NCBI GenBank assembly: GCA_037447605.1
Contig: CM074804.1
Location: 6,551,948 to 6,615,947 of the forward strand
Origin: Zygnema circumcarinatum
Taxonomy: Eukaryota > Streptophyta > Zygnematophyceae > Zygnematales > Zygnemataceae
DNA length: 64,000 nt
Reading direction: 5' to 3'
The notes under the pieces are model-generated. The model saw nothing but the letters and a program-made list of their open reading frames with translations. It was not told the DNA's origin and did not search any database. Numbering within the stretch: position 1 is the first letter of the stretch; every line of letters starts with the position of its first letter. The translations under genes were made by a program, and so were the position numbers. This document shows positions 12,689 to 24,799 of this stretch, one piece after another.

Positions 12689-15600
12689 CTATGCCTGCAA
12701 GCTTGATGTCTCGAGTAGCGTGTGCGCTGGTGGTGGCGTAAGTTGCCGATCTCTCCACTCCAATATCATTGTTCGCAGTGCATGATTTGGCACGAGGTCT
12801 TTATGGGGGAGACTCTTGTTAGTCATGGGAGACCTATCACTCTTCTCAAGCCATTGCTCTATAGCCGCCTGCTCATATGTGTGTCCATCTGCAGCAATTA
12901 CTGGATTGACCATTATTTCCTGCACACAAGAAAAAAAATCACGAGACTTTCGATCAGCGTCAAAAGTTGAACAAGCTGAAGCAGTCACCACTCCCTGCAT
13001 TGACTGAATGCCAAAAGTCCGAGAATAAACGAAACTCTGTAGGTAACCAGGAAGTATAGGCACAACTGCATGACCAAAAGTTGAGTCTAAATTACACTGC
13101 CTAAAACCCCACATCCTAGAACCTTCTAGATGCACCTGTCAGCAATCATTTGCAAAGCGTGTCCCAGAAATCCCAAACTTCGTCCAACTGGAGACTCAAG
13201 AAGGTTCAACAAAGCAGTAATCCATGCGATAGAGCCTCCATCATCACCTGTGTAATTGGACAGAAGAGGCTGCTTGGCACTACCAACCCTAATCCTCGCA
13301 TCTTCAGCGCCTCCTCCTCGGCTGCGAGAGCATAGGTCCTTATCTTATCCAGCTGGGGCATCACCACTGATCGCAGATCTGGCCTCTTCTTCCTCCGCAT
13401 TTCCGAACATCTCACTGCCAAAACCGCCACCTCCATCGCCAGATTAACCGGCCATTCCCCTGCCTTTGGATCCAAGAATGTCGATAACTTCTCCACGTCC
13501 CCCGTATCCACAGCCTCTTCCACTCCTTCATACACTTGCTGCCTCCGCCCCGTCAACACATCCAACAACATGATCCCAAACGCATACACATCGGATTTTG
13601 GTCCAAATTCCCCTGTTCGCTGAAACTCAGGGTCAACGTATGCAAAAGTCCCCACAGGACGCGAGTCATGCATGTACGTCTGCTCGCCGTCAAGGCCGGG
13701 CATGATGCGCGCTAAGCCCACATCCCCGAGCTTTGCCACAAAGTTGCGGTCTAGGAGCACATTGGCAGGCTTCAAGTCGCGGTGCACTATGGGCACAGGG
13801 CGGGTATGTAACACGAGGAGGGCGGAGGCTATCTCTGCGCAGATTCTAAGGCGGGCATACCACGGGAGGGGAGGGGTGTCCCCTATACAAAGGAGGCGGT
13901 CTTGCAGGCTGCCGTTAGCCATGAACTCGTACACAAGGCAGTACTTTTCAGGGCAGCAACCAAGGAGCATCACCATGTGCGGGTGGTGAATCTCTCCCAA
14001 AACTTCCACCTGCATCACACGTAGGATGGAGATAAACGGCAGTCAGAACAAAAAGGAGGTGGCCTGTTTCTGCCCCTTTCTTTGAAATGCTGCTGACGCA
14101 GAAGTGACTCTTACGTTCCATATGCATGTTTTGCATCCATATTGAAGCATTCACATCTCAAGTTCATTCAACGAGAAAAAAACCTGTTCTATTCTGATAC
14201 GTCAATTGAATTTTTAGCATTTTAACATATACTAGAGGGTTCCGAGAACAGTCTATTGTGGATATATGTTCCACTTACTAGACAAAGTATCATATTCAAG
14301 GCCCAATGTTTTGCGTGTTAGCTTAAGGACATCAGACCAACAAAACCTTCATCGTCTTGAAATAGAAATATATGTCGACTGAGTTCTTAGAAAGAAAACA
14401 AGTGCCACCATACTCCCTCACCTCATTCTACCTCTACCCAACTCTAGCTGCCACCCTCCATGTCATTCTTCCCTCACTTCCCCTCCCTCTACCTCCAAAT
14501 TTCTCTTTGCTTCTCCGCCCCGAACCTCTCATCTTTCTCCCTATTCCAGCCTCCTTACCTCTCCACCTCTCTCAAGCCCTCCTGCCCTTCATCAACACCT
14601 TCTTTCTTTGTGAATTCCCCTCTTCCCCCCCATTGTACCTCCTCCCCATCCCATCTTCATCAATCGTCCGCTTATTCTACTTCGAAGTAGCCAGTTCTGA
14701 GAAGCCTCAACTCACTTAATAAACACAAGCTGTTTTCTGTGCCCTTTCAAACATGACCCTTACTCCCAAACTCCCTTACTCCTTACTCTCCTTACTCCTT
14801 ACTTACTCTCTCTCTTACTCTCAAAGAAACGTGTGGAGATCAAATCCGCAGTGGACGCACGCACAAAGGCATGACCAGAAAACTCCAAGACTTCACTAAA
14901 CTCCAAAGTCAGAATTCACGGTTTGTGACTGCCTGACTGAACGTTTTTGGTTCTTTCTGACCTCCAGTTGAAACTCCGTCTCGGCGCGAATACCATCGGC
15001 ATTTTTCAGCACTTTGATGGCCACCGCAGTGTGGTGGAGGACTCCGCCATAGACTATGCCAAACCCTCCTTCGCCAATCTTCCTCTCAGGGTTTAGATTG
15101 TCTGTCGCTGCCTGTTCCATACAACCCACACTCACATGCAGCTTCAGCAGTTGCTTCTAAAACGTTATGCACTGTTCCTTGCACATAACAGTCGAGGAAA
15201 TCTACATGATCATCAACTGCACCCGATGAAGAAAAGCTAATCGACTGAAAAGCTTCGGCACTTTCCTCCTCTCCTCACCTTGATCTCTTCCCAGGAGTAC
15301 TTCCGGTAGTTATTCAATTTTGCCTTTGAAGCTTCCTCCTCATATGCCTTTGCTTCCACCTCCTGTCTCTTTCTTGCCTCCGCTTCGAGAGCAGCCCATG
15401 TTCGGGCTGCTTGTGCGAGTGCCTGCTCTGTGTTATGGGCTTCCATCATGGCTATTCTCCTTGCCTGCTCCGCTGCCCTCATAGCTGCCGTGGCTCCCCT
15501 CGTTGCCTGCTCAATTTTATGTGCACTCTCTATTTCTCTCCTCTTGTTTGCCTCCTCTACTTCTCGCAATGATCGATCTGCTTCTGCCAACGCCTTCTGC

Positions 15601-16262
15601 GCCTTCTCCTCTGCTGCTTGCCGCGCCTTCTCTGCCAGTTCTGCCTTCACTCGCATTCGCTCCAACTCCTTGAGAAGAGAACTCATGCCCCCCTGCAAAG
15701 GAAAGATACTCTTTGAACCCAATCACTTTCCAGCATCAAAGAAAAGTGCAGATACTCAGAGCAGGAAAATAATTACAAACTGGCCCAATTTCTGCACACT
15801 TACAGCTGCCCCCCCTGAAAGACTGTCATCCTCATCCAGCGTATGGTGCGCCTCCACACTCCCCCCCGTCTCTTCCGTACTCGACGACCCTTCCAAAATC
15901 GAAAAAAAAGACTTTCCGTCTGACCGTTGAGCCTCTCTTTCCAGACTGCTCCGTCTGTTCTCCTCGTCCGATTCTCCCTCCGCCTCCCTCTCCTTCCCAG
16001 CACCCTCCTTCTCCCCTGCCTCTCTCCGAAGAAGCGCATCACTTGCAAGGCGGGGATCAGCCGAGGGGAGGGCGAGCTCAGGCGGCAGGTCCGAAAGGAG
16101 AAGCTCCTCAACATTGACGTCAGGGATCACTTCTTCCGGAAGTTCGGCTGCATCCTCCAATGGGCTGCGATCTGAGTAGGAGGAGAGGGTTGCTTTGGCC
16201 CTGTCAAGACGCTCTTCAAGCTGTGAGAGCATCTCGTCTTGGCGGCCCCTGTGACCCGGGGA
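12689..16262 (-). CDS. U-box domain receptor-like cytoplasmic kinase (plant PUB kinase class)
   Basis: Predicted E3 ubiquitin ligase fused to a Ser/Thr kinase. Exons on the minus strand, high to low: 15804-16262, 15279-15692, 14962-15111, 13248-14009 and 12689-12919; all phase 0, TAG stop at 12689-12691. Domain order: acidic Ser/Glu-rich region, an Ala/Glu/Lys coiled coil (15279-15692), kinase, then C-terminal U-box. Kinase landmarks are glycine loop GEGGFG, lysine in VAIKVL, HRDLKPANVLLD, GDVGLAR (DVG in place of DFG, as usual in this class) and YVDPEF. The U-box is split by an intron between CPITQ and EIMVNPVIAADGHTYEQ. Land-plant members usually begin with a universal-stress-protein-like domain; none is visible here. 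The upstream exon at 18095-19183 is phase-compatible and may be the true N-terminus. The intron at 14010-14961 holds a CT-rich tract. Confidence 0.88.
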
Positions 16263-18094
16263 CTGCAAGGAAGGGCAGGAGGAGAGTAGGGTCTCAGAGA
16301 GGGGGCTATTGCATTGCAGCTCGATATGACACACGGTGAAAAGAAAGAAGGCATTTGCACCGACAAACTGAGACAAGAAAGAGTAAAGATCTGTGACAAC
16401 GAGTTTGCTAAATTTACACAGCTTCCAGAAAGGTGAGAACGCAGCAAAAGGCTACAGACCTGATTGTTTCTAGGCTACCTCGTTAAGAAAAAGATAGTTG
16501 CTATGCCAATACATACTTTGGCAGGCAGACTGATGGTGGAATGCAGGAATGGAGGCGGAGGGAAGTGAAAAAAAACCAACTCTCAGTATCGGTTACTCTC
16601 AGAAGATATCGTCCATTACTTCCTACCGAGTACCTAACTCCGACTGCTGCAGAATGAACTTCCCAAAGAAAAAGCATATACATGCAGGTCGTCGCTTCCT
16701 CCCTTACACATAAGACGTCACTCCAAGGCTGTCCTTTCCATCTCCCTTTCTTTCTCTTTACGAACAATGCACCAGTAACTGCCAATGAGATTGAAGGAGC
16801 ACATGAAATCCCGCGACCTAAAAAAAATGCGTTCCAAATGTGTTGAAACAAGTAAAGGGTGAAGAGGCTGCAGCATAGCCATGTACTGAATTCGCAAACG
16901 ACGCCTGTTTCTTCATCTTCACAGATAAATGACTGGTTTTCCCTTACCTCGATTGACAAGGTTAATGATTTTTAATACTTGTATTTAAAAGTTCAGAAAC
17001 TGCCTGTTGTCTGACTCACGATAGCACACAGAGGACCCTACAAAGCCAAGCTGGGCACTTGCCGGCATCTCTTCGGCACCTTGAACTCATTTTGTCCTTC
17101 ATGGCACTAACTTGAAGCCAAGCGTTTGGAAACATGCAGCAGAAGCTAAACTCAAACTCGATCCTAGCAAGTAGATTGCAAGCTTAAATTCCGTCTTTTT
17201 CGAGAGGACTGGAGCTCCGCAAGGTATCTTGAAAACTAATATCCTGCTTGCAAAAACAGTCCCTACAGCAGTCAAACCAGCCTATGAACATGAACAACTT
17301 TCGTATGGTTTGGGGGAGATGAAACCATGGGTGGCCCCATTCAGTAAAGAGTTCAGAAAAGATACTGAATGTAGTAGTTGTGTATATGCAGTACACTTCC
17401 ATTAAAGAGGATAATCTTTAGCTGTTTCCTGGCAGACACCAAGGTACATTCCTCTAAAAGGGCCCCCTTTCCTTCAGTTCTGTTCACAGTATCATAGGAT
17501 GAAGCTCATCTATTTCTTCGGATGAAGCTAACATTCTTCTCAAACTCGGAAAACAAACGCAAAGAATAAGACGCAGACATTGTTTTTGATGTTTACAGAA
17601 CTTAGAAATAACAACACAGCAATCTCCTCTGTAGTAGAAGAATGCTATCTTCCGAAGGCATTCTTCCCATAGATTAGTTTCCTCTTTGAAGATCTGAGTA
17701 ACCAGATTATATAATGTCCTAAAACAGACCTAAATTCTTCAATGAACTTAACATTCGCCGAACGATGCAGACAGATTTTGCGACAAGCAGTGAAATGTAG
17801 TTCCAAGAAAAAAGCCAGGCAACAGAGCCGACCAATTCTCAAACTACATTTTATCTGCCCGTTTTCTCATGCAGAGATGACGTCATAGTCTGATCCCCGA
17901 CCATCACTTTCGAGTGTCTGCCAAATGCACTACTTCCTGCTCATAGAAAGCATTACTCCTATTTGTAGATTCTTTTCAAACCCCTTCAAATGCACAAACT
18001 CAAATGACCTACTTATCCCAATAGCGCTAACATTAGCACTTGCCAAGCTCTTATTTCAGACAATCTCCCTTATAACCCCATGGCAGTACAGCAC
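16263..18094. other. Putative long intron or spacer, no exon recognised
   Basis: 1.8 kb between the acidic exon of the U-box kinase and the disordered exon at 18095-19183. Short minus-strand frames occur (for example around 16860-16950), but none has a convincing domain or both splice sites. It is either one large intron or the space between two genes. Confidence 0.4.
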
Positions 18095-19183
18095 CTTCTT
18101 CCACCGCATCTTTCGCCAGCTCCACTCGCGCTTCATCGGCCTCCCCGCTCCCCTCCCCTCAAAATCATCCACCGGATCCATCACCCCCGAATTCAAACTC
18201 CCTTCGTCGAGGCCATATGACATCTGCGCCTGCTCGTTGAGTTCCGACATAAGGCCCAGAAAGTCTCCGGTCATGCCGACTTTGCCCCCTCCTTTAGGAG
18301 AAACTTTACCTCTACCCTTGTCCTTGGGAGCCTTCGGTGGAGGCCCCTTCATGGAGTTCACAGGGAACCAATCTTCCGCTCCCGGAGACGGAGGACCGTG
18401 GAACCTGAAGGAACTCGAGGAGGGCTCCGAGGAGCTCGGGCTGTCCAGATTGGTCCACCTCGCAGAAGCAGACAATGCGCTGGTTTCTGAATCTACAAGA
18501 GAAATGCGAGGCGATAACACTACTTTCCCTTTCTCTGCAGACGAGGGAGTCGTCAGGAAGCTCTTCAGGGGCCAGCGATTACTGTGTCGATGTTGTCCCT
18601 GATCCTTGCTGGTAATGCTTGCGCCACCTCTTTCATTAGGGGAGAGCTCTCCCGTATCATCATCTAAGGGGCCCCATCCTTCCCCTAAAGAGGTGACACT
18701 AACCGATCGTGCAGGTTTTGTGAAGAAGCTCGGGTTCCTGGAATGGTGCGGAGGGCTGTCGCTTCCATTTCCTGCCGAGCCGGCATGGCCGTGCTCGCCG
18801 CCGCTTGGCCCCTCATTGGAGCCCAGCGTCACAGTCCGCAGTGCATCTGAGAAGCGTCCCCACCGTCCGCTGGTACTCGGCCCCACAGCTGCGCCTTCTC
18901 GCCCTACATGCTTGCCGTCACGGGTCTGACTGGGAGGGGGAGGAGCGGAGGTCGCTTCAGGACGCTCAGCCGCCACTTTATGAGAGCTCAGAGTTCCAAG
19001 TTTGCCCTGACCATGGCGGCGGGTCTTTCCCCCTCGGAGGAAGCCGCCGCCGCTACCCGGGAACAGGTTGCTGTGGCCAAGGGGGAGCTCGCTATCACGT
19101 GTGGGAGCGAGGAAGGGCCCGTTGGAATGGTTCTGGAGATCGAGCTCCGCCGTAGGCTGGTACACATTGGACGGCTGGCCCAT
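18095..19183 (-). CDS. Ser/Pro/Gly-rich disordered coding exon, probable first exon of the U-box kinase
   Basis: An open frame of 363 codons begins with ATG at 19183 (MGQPSNVYQPTAEL) and ends at an AAG|gtgctg donor in phase 0. The next solid exon downstream on this strand (15804-16262) is also phase 0. The protein is low-complexity: Ser/Pro/Gly-rich, many RS and SP sites, with basic patches (KDKGRGK, RKMRWKK) at the end. I recognise no domain. It could instead be the start of a separate gene. Immediately upstream lies a GGGA tract (19205-19236, read on this strand), then the GC-rich divergent spacer. Coding status is supported by frame length and by synonymous-looking codon use, not by homology. 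Confidence 0.55.
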
Positions 19184-21453
19184 GCCCTCCGCCTTCCGCC
19201 AGCCCTCCCTCCCTCCCTCCCTCCCTCCCTCCCGATCTCCTCCCCACTCCCTCGTCCACTTCCTCTCCCTTCGCCTTCCTACTACCCGCTACGCCGCACA
19301 GTTAGGGTTGCGCCCTGCAAGGACTGCGGCAGCCAGGCCCGGCCCGGACGGTTGCCAGCCAGCCAGCCACCGGCCAGTCAGCCGGCCGGCGAGATGGATG
19401 CCGGCCGGCGAGATGTATGCCGGCCGGCGGGCCGGCGCCTCCAGCGCCACAAGCAAGCACGAAGGGCGCGACTCGCGAGGCGCAGCGGAGGTGACGGCCG
19501 GCAGGCGTGGGTTGACGGCTGGCAGTCGAGGGATGACGGTCGGCAGGTGCGGATGCCGGCCGGCCGGGCGAGGGCGGGGCGCGGCGGGGCTGGATAGGAC
19601 ACGTGGCCGTGGCAGCGCACTCGGTGCAGGTGCGCCCGCGTTGCATGGCCGCCGGGCGGCGCTCTCCGTACAGCGGCGGAGGGGCGACGCGGCGCGCGGA
19701 CGCAGCGAGCGGCCGGCGGTACGAAACGCGTACGAACATACGGAGATAGATACTGGGAGGCCACAAAATCGGTGGCTGCGGCTGCAGGGTCGGGCGGGAG
19801 GGAACGCCGCCCGCCCGGCCGCCGGTACCGGGAGGGCGGCGGCAGGCGGGCGCAGCTGCCTGGAACCTTCCTCGTCGAGGGGCCCTTGCGACTCGCCGCG
19901 GCAATGATGAGGGAGGGGCACCGCGTGCTGACGTCACCCACAGGCTCGCGGAAATACGGCAAAACTGAAAAGTACCGCACGAACGGCTGGACCGTATGCC
20001 AGCATACGTCACCGCACGTCACTGTACCGACAGGCGGCACAGCTGTACGGATTGACTGCTGGCCGGTACGGAGGGTTTCACAGGTCGAACCATTGGATCG
20101 GCAACCATTGAACAACCATTGGATGGCAATGGTTGGACGTCTAATGGCTGGCAACTGTTGGTTGCTAACCATTGGCATCCACTGTTTCCGAACCATTTGA
20201 ATTGTTGTTTCGACCCAGGGCCAATGATTGGCAACCGGTCGAATGGTTGGTCTAATGGTCCGAGCTGTGGAGGGTTCCTCGTCGGCCCACAACTCCCGGG
20301 CGGGGCGGGCGCGGCAGACGAGCAGCCAGCCCTGCCGGGGCGCCATGCGCGGCCCCGCGCGCTTTTGCACAGCCCGCCGCCGCCCGCCCGCGGCGGGATC
20401 CGCAACTCGCGCGAGTCGTGACTGACGAGTGGCGAGTGGCGGCCGGGCGTGCGTGCGCCGCCGGCGAGAGGGTGGGGGGATGGTCCGGCCTCCGGTGACG
20501 ACCGGCCGGGCGAACCCGGCAGACCAACTTTGCACCGGACGGCATGCGCTTGCTCTCACAGCAGAGGAAGAAAATGGCGTTTGAAAATGGCGGTGGCATT
20601 CTCCTAGCTTTTCCTTTTGTTCTTAGGTCCTTGGCGACCAGTTCCTCGTGGTTCCCCATGATACTTTTTGTGCATGTACATTTGATGGCATCATCGCCAT
20701 CGTGAGATCAACGCCACATCTCTTCTTTCCGTTTGAACACGCGATGGCGATGCATGCCATCGAAATGAATGGATGAAATGTACGTGCACGAAAGCCAACA
20801 GGGCATGCACGGGGAACCACGAGGAACCACCCCGCCCCGCCGACCTCTGCAAGCCTTGCCCACTTGCCGTTCCTGCCTCCCTCCCTCCCTCCCGCGAGCC
20901 TCGCATGCCGTCAGGACCTCGGCGCGCGTTTTCCGTAGCCTTGCCGGGCCCGGGCCGGGCTCGGCTCGCTCGCTGTACGGCACGCCGACCGCCGTCCGTC
21001 CGTCCGTCGCCGCCCGCTTTTCAGGAGCGAATACGCCAAAGCCGCCCGCCCGTTCGCCGCTGGCACGTGGCCCCAGCCGCCATTCGGCAGCCGGTTCGTC
21101 TCGCCACCTGGCCCATCTGTGACACGTGGCGGGGCTGGAATGGTCCACGCGCCCAAAGTCCAGGTGTCCGTAAGAAGGCTGGTGCCCGGCCCCTCCACTG
21201 TTCGTACCCTTGTAAGTAACGACCAATCCTGATATGCCACGTGTGTAGGTTGAACACGTGGCAGTACACGATTGGTAGCCCTCCCCGCCTCCACAGGCCT
21301 GCAGGGGCTTCGCCGCGTCGCCGGAGCCGCCTGGAGGGAGGGAGGAAGGAGGGAGTGGCGAGGGCGAGGGAGAGGGAGAGGGAGAGGGAGAGGGAGAGGG
21401 AGAAAGGGAGAGGGAGAGGGAGAAGAGGAAGAGGGAGAGGGGAGAGCGAGAGG
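19184..21453. other. GC-rich divergent spacer with repeat-family remnants
   Basis: Lies between divergent starts at 19183 (minus) and 21454 (plus), so it should hold both promoters. It contains GGGA/CCCT tracts (19205-19236), GCCGGC-rich sequence (19370-19580), CCGTAC/GTACGG words (19960-20070) and a degenerate AACCATT/AATGGTT block (20085-20275). An ATTTGATGGC...GCCATCG motif lies at 20680-20702, a CCGT run at 20990-21010 and a GGGAGA microsatellite at 21358-21430. The long open frames on both strands are composition artefacts. Confidence 0.6.
20085..20275. repeat. Degenerate AACCATT/AATGGTT inverted-repeat block
   Basis: Many copies of the 7-mers AACCATT and AATGGTT (and one-base variants) alternate in orientation, with spacers like GGCA and GGCATCC. 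The organisation matches the 43-bp satellite near 60 kb, with T instead of G at the sixth base of the half-site. It looks like an old, decayed relative of that array. Confidence 0.65.
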
Positions 21454-24400
21454 ATGGGTGCGCTGGCACTCCCGCAGGCGGCTCTGCCCGCTTGGGGGGT
21501 GGCCGCGGGGGGGCGCGGAGGGGTCCTGGTGCGAGGGGGAGGGGCGAGGCAGCAGGTGGCTGCCCTTAGGGGTGGGCGCAGGCAGTCTGTCGGGATGGCG
21601 CGGAGCTTTTCTGCAAGAGCACAGGTCTGGAGGCCTTATTACGTTCTGGTTTTTGGGCGTGGTTGGGGCCTGGTGACAATTTGAAGGATGCAGAGCTAAC
21701 TTCATTTTGTGTTTGCGTTTTTTTGTTCGAGTCGGCTTTGCTATGAGCTTGCACTAGCTGCTTTTCTTCATTGCTATTGTGTTATCATCTCTTTCTGCCG
21801 GGGCTCAAAAACGGATGAGTGAAGTGCAAGTTAGGCAATGAAACTCTGTGGCGCTCAGTTTACTGGGTAAGCTATAAATGGTAACATTGACTTGAAAGTC
21901 TGGCTGACAGTCGTATTGAAGCTCGCACGGTTTTGGAATTTACTGAAGCCTTAATCACAAAGCGCCGCGTGTTAATGAATGTGCTGTCCTTATTGCCCCT
22001 CCGCACCTCAGTTTATGTTTTATCGCTACCAGACAGACATGATTCATTTGGAGATCTTCTAAGCTCTTCAGGAGTTTATAGGAAGAAAGCAAGTTAGAAG
22101 GGAAGCAGCCTTAGGATAGTGGCCCTCGTTGCTGAAGCGGATCTGGCAACGTGTTGCAGGTGGAGGAGGTGGAGGAAGCAAGGAAGTCATCAGACAGTTC
22201 TAGCTCCGCAGCCATCATCACAGACGCCCCTCCTCTGAAGCAAAAATTTAATCTGTTATCCGAGGCTGGTCCAAGTCGCTATATGGTTGCATCTGGAGAG
22301 CAAATTTCGGTAATTTCAGTGAACTATGGGTGAAGATGTTTCTGATCATGTCAATAGAGGCTACTTACTCAAACTACTGGCACAACTCGCCACTCTAAAC
22401 CTCTTGCGCTTAGGAATGCCTATGGCTATCAACCTGCATAGACAGTGCATGGTTCAAAACGGAGGTTCCTTTCCATTGTCAGTCATTTTTGTAAGAAATT
22501 TTGATCGAATCTTAATGCTTCGAACAGCTCGGAGACTAATCTTTCTTTTCTATTTCTCATTCTCTTGGACAAGTTTGAGAACTTAAATGTCGCCTTTTGT
22601 GGATTTTTGACTTGATGTTTCAATCCATGGGAATCGTGCAGGTTGCTACAGCAGGAGCACAGGCTTTCTTGAGGCTCGGCAGTGGAGCATTTGTTTCTCC
22701 CAACCTCTCGAAATTCAGAAAGCGTCCCGACAAGCCTTTGGAGTTGTACGAGTTTGAAGGCTGTCCATTTTGCCGCAAAGTAAATGCCACTGCTTTTAAT
22801 CTTTTGAGTAGACACATAATTTCGTCAGCTGACGGCATTATTGTTCAAATTATTCGATGCAACTGGAATATTTCAGTTGCGTGGACTTTTCGAAGTCCGT
22901 TCCAGTTATTCGCTCGTCAGATTTTCCCACAACATTTATTCGGTTTCTCTGGCTTCTACGGTTGTAGATAGGCCTTGTTGGGTACTTACCGTTTTTGTAT
23001 CATATTTTTCCTTCCTTTTCCCCACCGTCCTTCATAACCACTCACGCCTCTTATACTGCGGCCCCTCTGTGCTGGCAAAGATCAGAGGAGCGGGCTAAGA
23101 TAATGATGTTGTCGTATGTGCGCTTTTGACAGGTGAGGGAAGCAGTAACTATTCTGGACTTGGACGCAATCTTTTACCCCTGTCCTGCAAATGGACCCAC
23201 TTGGCGTCCAAAAGCCATCCAGCTTTCGGGCAAACGGCAATTTCCGTTCCTTGTGGATCCCAATAACGGAATCTCTATGCTGGAATCGGATGACATTATT
23301 GCCTACCTTTGGAACGAATATGGAGATGGGAAGGTTCGTGCTTCAGCGTTTCACCAACAGACCAATTGAAACAATTGAAGGAACTGGTTTACTACGCCCT
23401 ATCTGCATCAATTCCCCCCCCTCGATCCCTCTCTCCATCTCCCCTCTCCCTCCCTCTCCCCCTCCCCCTCCCCCACCCCCTCCCCCTCCCCCTCCCCCTC
23501 CCCCTCCCCCTCCCCCCTCCCCCTCCCCCTCCCCCTCCCCCTCCCCCTCCCCCTCCCCTCCCCCTCCCCCTCCCCCTCCCCCTCCCCCTCCCCCTCCCCC
23601 TCCCCCTCCCCCTCCCCCTCCCCCTCCCCCTCCCCCTCCCCCTCCCCCTCCCCCTCCCCCTCCCCCTCCCCTCCCCCTCCCCCTCCCCCCCCCTCCCCCT
23701 CCCCCTCCCCCTCCCCCCTCCCCCTCCCCTCCCCCTCCCCCTCCCCCTCCCCCTCCCCCTCCCCCTCCCCCTCCCCCTCCCCTCCCCTCCCCCTCCCCCT
23801 CCCCTCCCCCTCCCCCTCCCCCCCCCTCCCCCTCCCCCTCCCCCTCCCCCTCCCCCTCCCCTCCCCCTCCCCCTCCCCCTCCCCCTCCCCCCACCCTCTC
23901 TCTTGCATATTGCTTTGAAATCTGAATTTCAGTCAACCTCGTAAGAAGGATTGCAGATTGTAGCACTTTTGACGGCGCAGCCTCACGCTATTTCCTGCTA
24001 AAGCTTAAATTTTACTTAAGTACTTGGAAGAACGAATGTTCACTCGATACTAGAATTGTTGGACGTTGCCTTCGCTCTGAATAGCATGCCCTTTCCTATT
24101 TACAGTATGTTTTCTGGTTTGACAGGAAAACATACCGTTCCAGTTCAATCTGGGCCCGTTCACCACCCTCTCTGCAGGCCTTGCGTTGGCACCACGTTTT
24201 GGCCGTGGTAGCCAATATCGCAAGTCTCGCCTACCGGAGAAACCAATTAGCCTGTGGGCATATGAAGCCTCCCCATTCTGCAAGTTGGTGAGGGAGGTGC
24301 TGAACGAGCTCGAGTTACCACATTTGTACATTTCTGTAGCAAGGAATAGTCCCAAACGGCCGGAGTTCACTGCCAAGTGGAACGTGTTTCAAGTGCCTTA

Positions 24401-24799
24401 CATTGAGGTATGGAGTCTTTCTGTTGTTCGCTTCTGTTGTAACACCGTTCCTTTGTGCATTTTGGAAGAAAGCAAGCTTTTTCGAAAGCGAAAAAAAAAA
24501 AAAGCCGCATTTCCTCGCAGCGGCTGGGCTAGTGAGAGGGCGAGATGTAGAGAGGTTCAGAGGGGAGGGAATTCCACTTTCTGTTCTGATTAGGAAAAGG
24601 TTAAACGAGGAGCAAAAAACAATGCTCTTCCATAAGTTATGATTATGAACTAGTTTAAATGTATTGGTAGAACAATGCAAAACCCGTTTGACGTCTCTTT
24701 TCCAATTTCATCGATTACCTGCAGGATCCCAACACAGGGGCAGCCCTCTTTGAGACAGTGGCAATTATCAAGTATTTGGAGAAGACATATGCAGCGTAA
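21454..24799 (+). CDS. Plastid protein with tandem GST-N/thioredoxin-fold domains
   Basis: Resembles the plant 'thioredoxin family protein' with two glutathione-S-transferase-N-like domains. Exons: 21454-21624, 22160-22309, 22642-22779, 23133-23333, 24126-24407 and 24725-24799; all phase 0, about 338 residues. Exon 1 encodes a Gly/Ala/Arg-rich, acid-free leader ([14 protein letters not shown]...) typical of a chloroplast transit peptide. Domain 1 has [18 protein letters not shown] with a CPFC redox-type site, then [20 protein letters not shown]. Domain 2 repeats this as [17 protein letters not shown], with the first cysteine replaced by Ser, then [23 protein letters not shown]. Substrate and partners are unknown. 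The 23334-24125 intron contains a roughly 440-bp C-rich microsatellite. Confidence 0.88.
23452..23896 (+). repeat. CCCCCT/CCCCT microsatellite inside an intron
   Basis: About 440 bp of almost pure (CCCCCT)n with occasional CCCCT units and longer C-runs, inside the fourth intron of the tandem thioredoxin-fold gene. The opposite strand is GGGGGA repeats. The polyproline and polyglycine frames across it are not genes. Length may be unreliable in the assembly. Confidence 0.95.

Noticed and set aside
14372-14719. Plus-strand frame rich in Leu, Pro and Ser
   Set aside because: It reads a CT-rich tract in an intron of the minus-strand U-box kinase gene.
19068-21705. Several long frames in the divergent spacer
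   Set aside because: Same composition effect; frames overlap on both strands and show no domain or splice sites.
23191-23966. Long Pro- and Gly-rich open frames
   Set aside because: They come from the CCCCCT microsatellite within an intron; exon 4 ends cleanly at 23333 before it.
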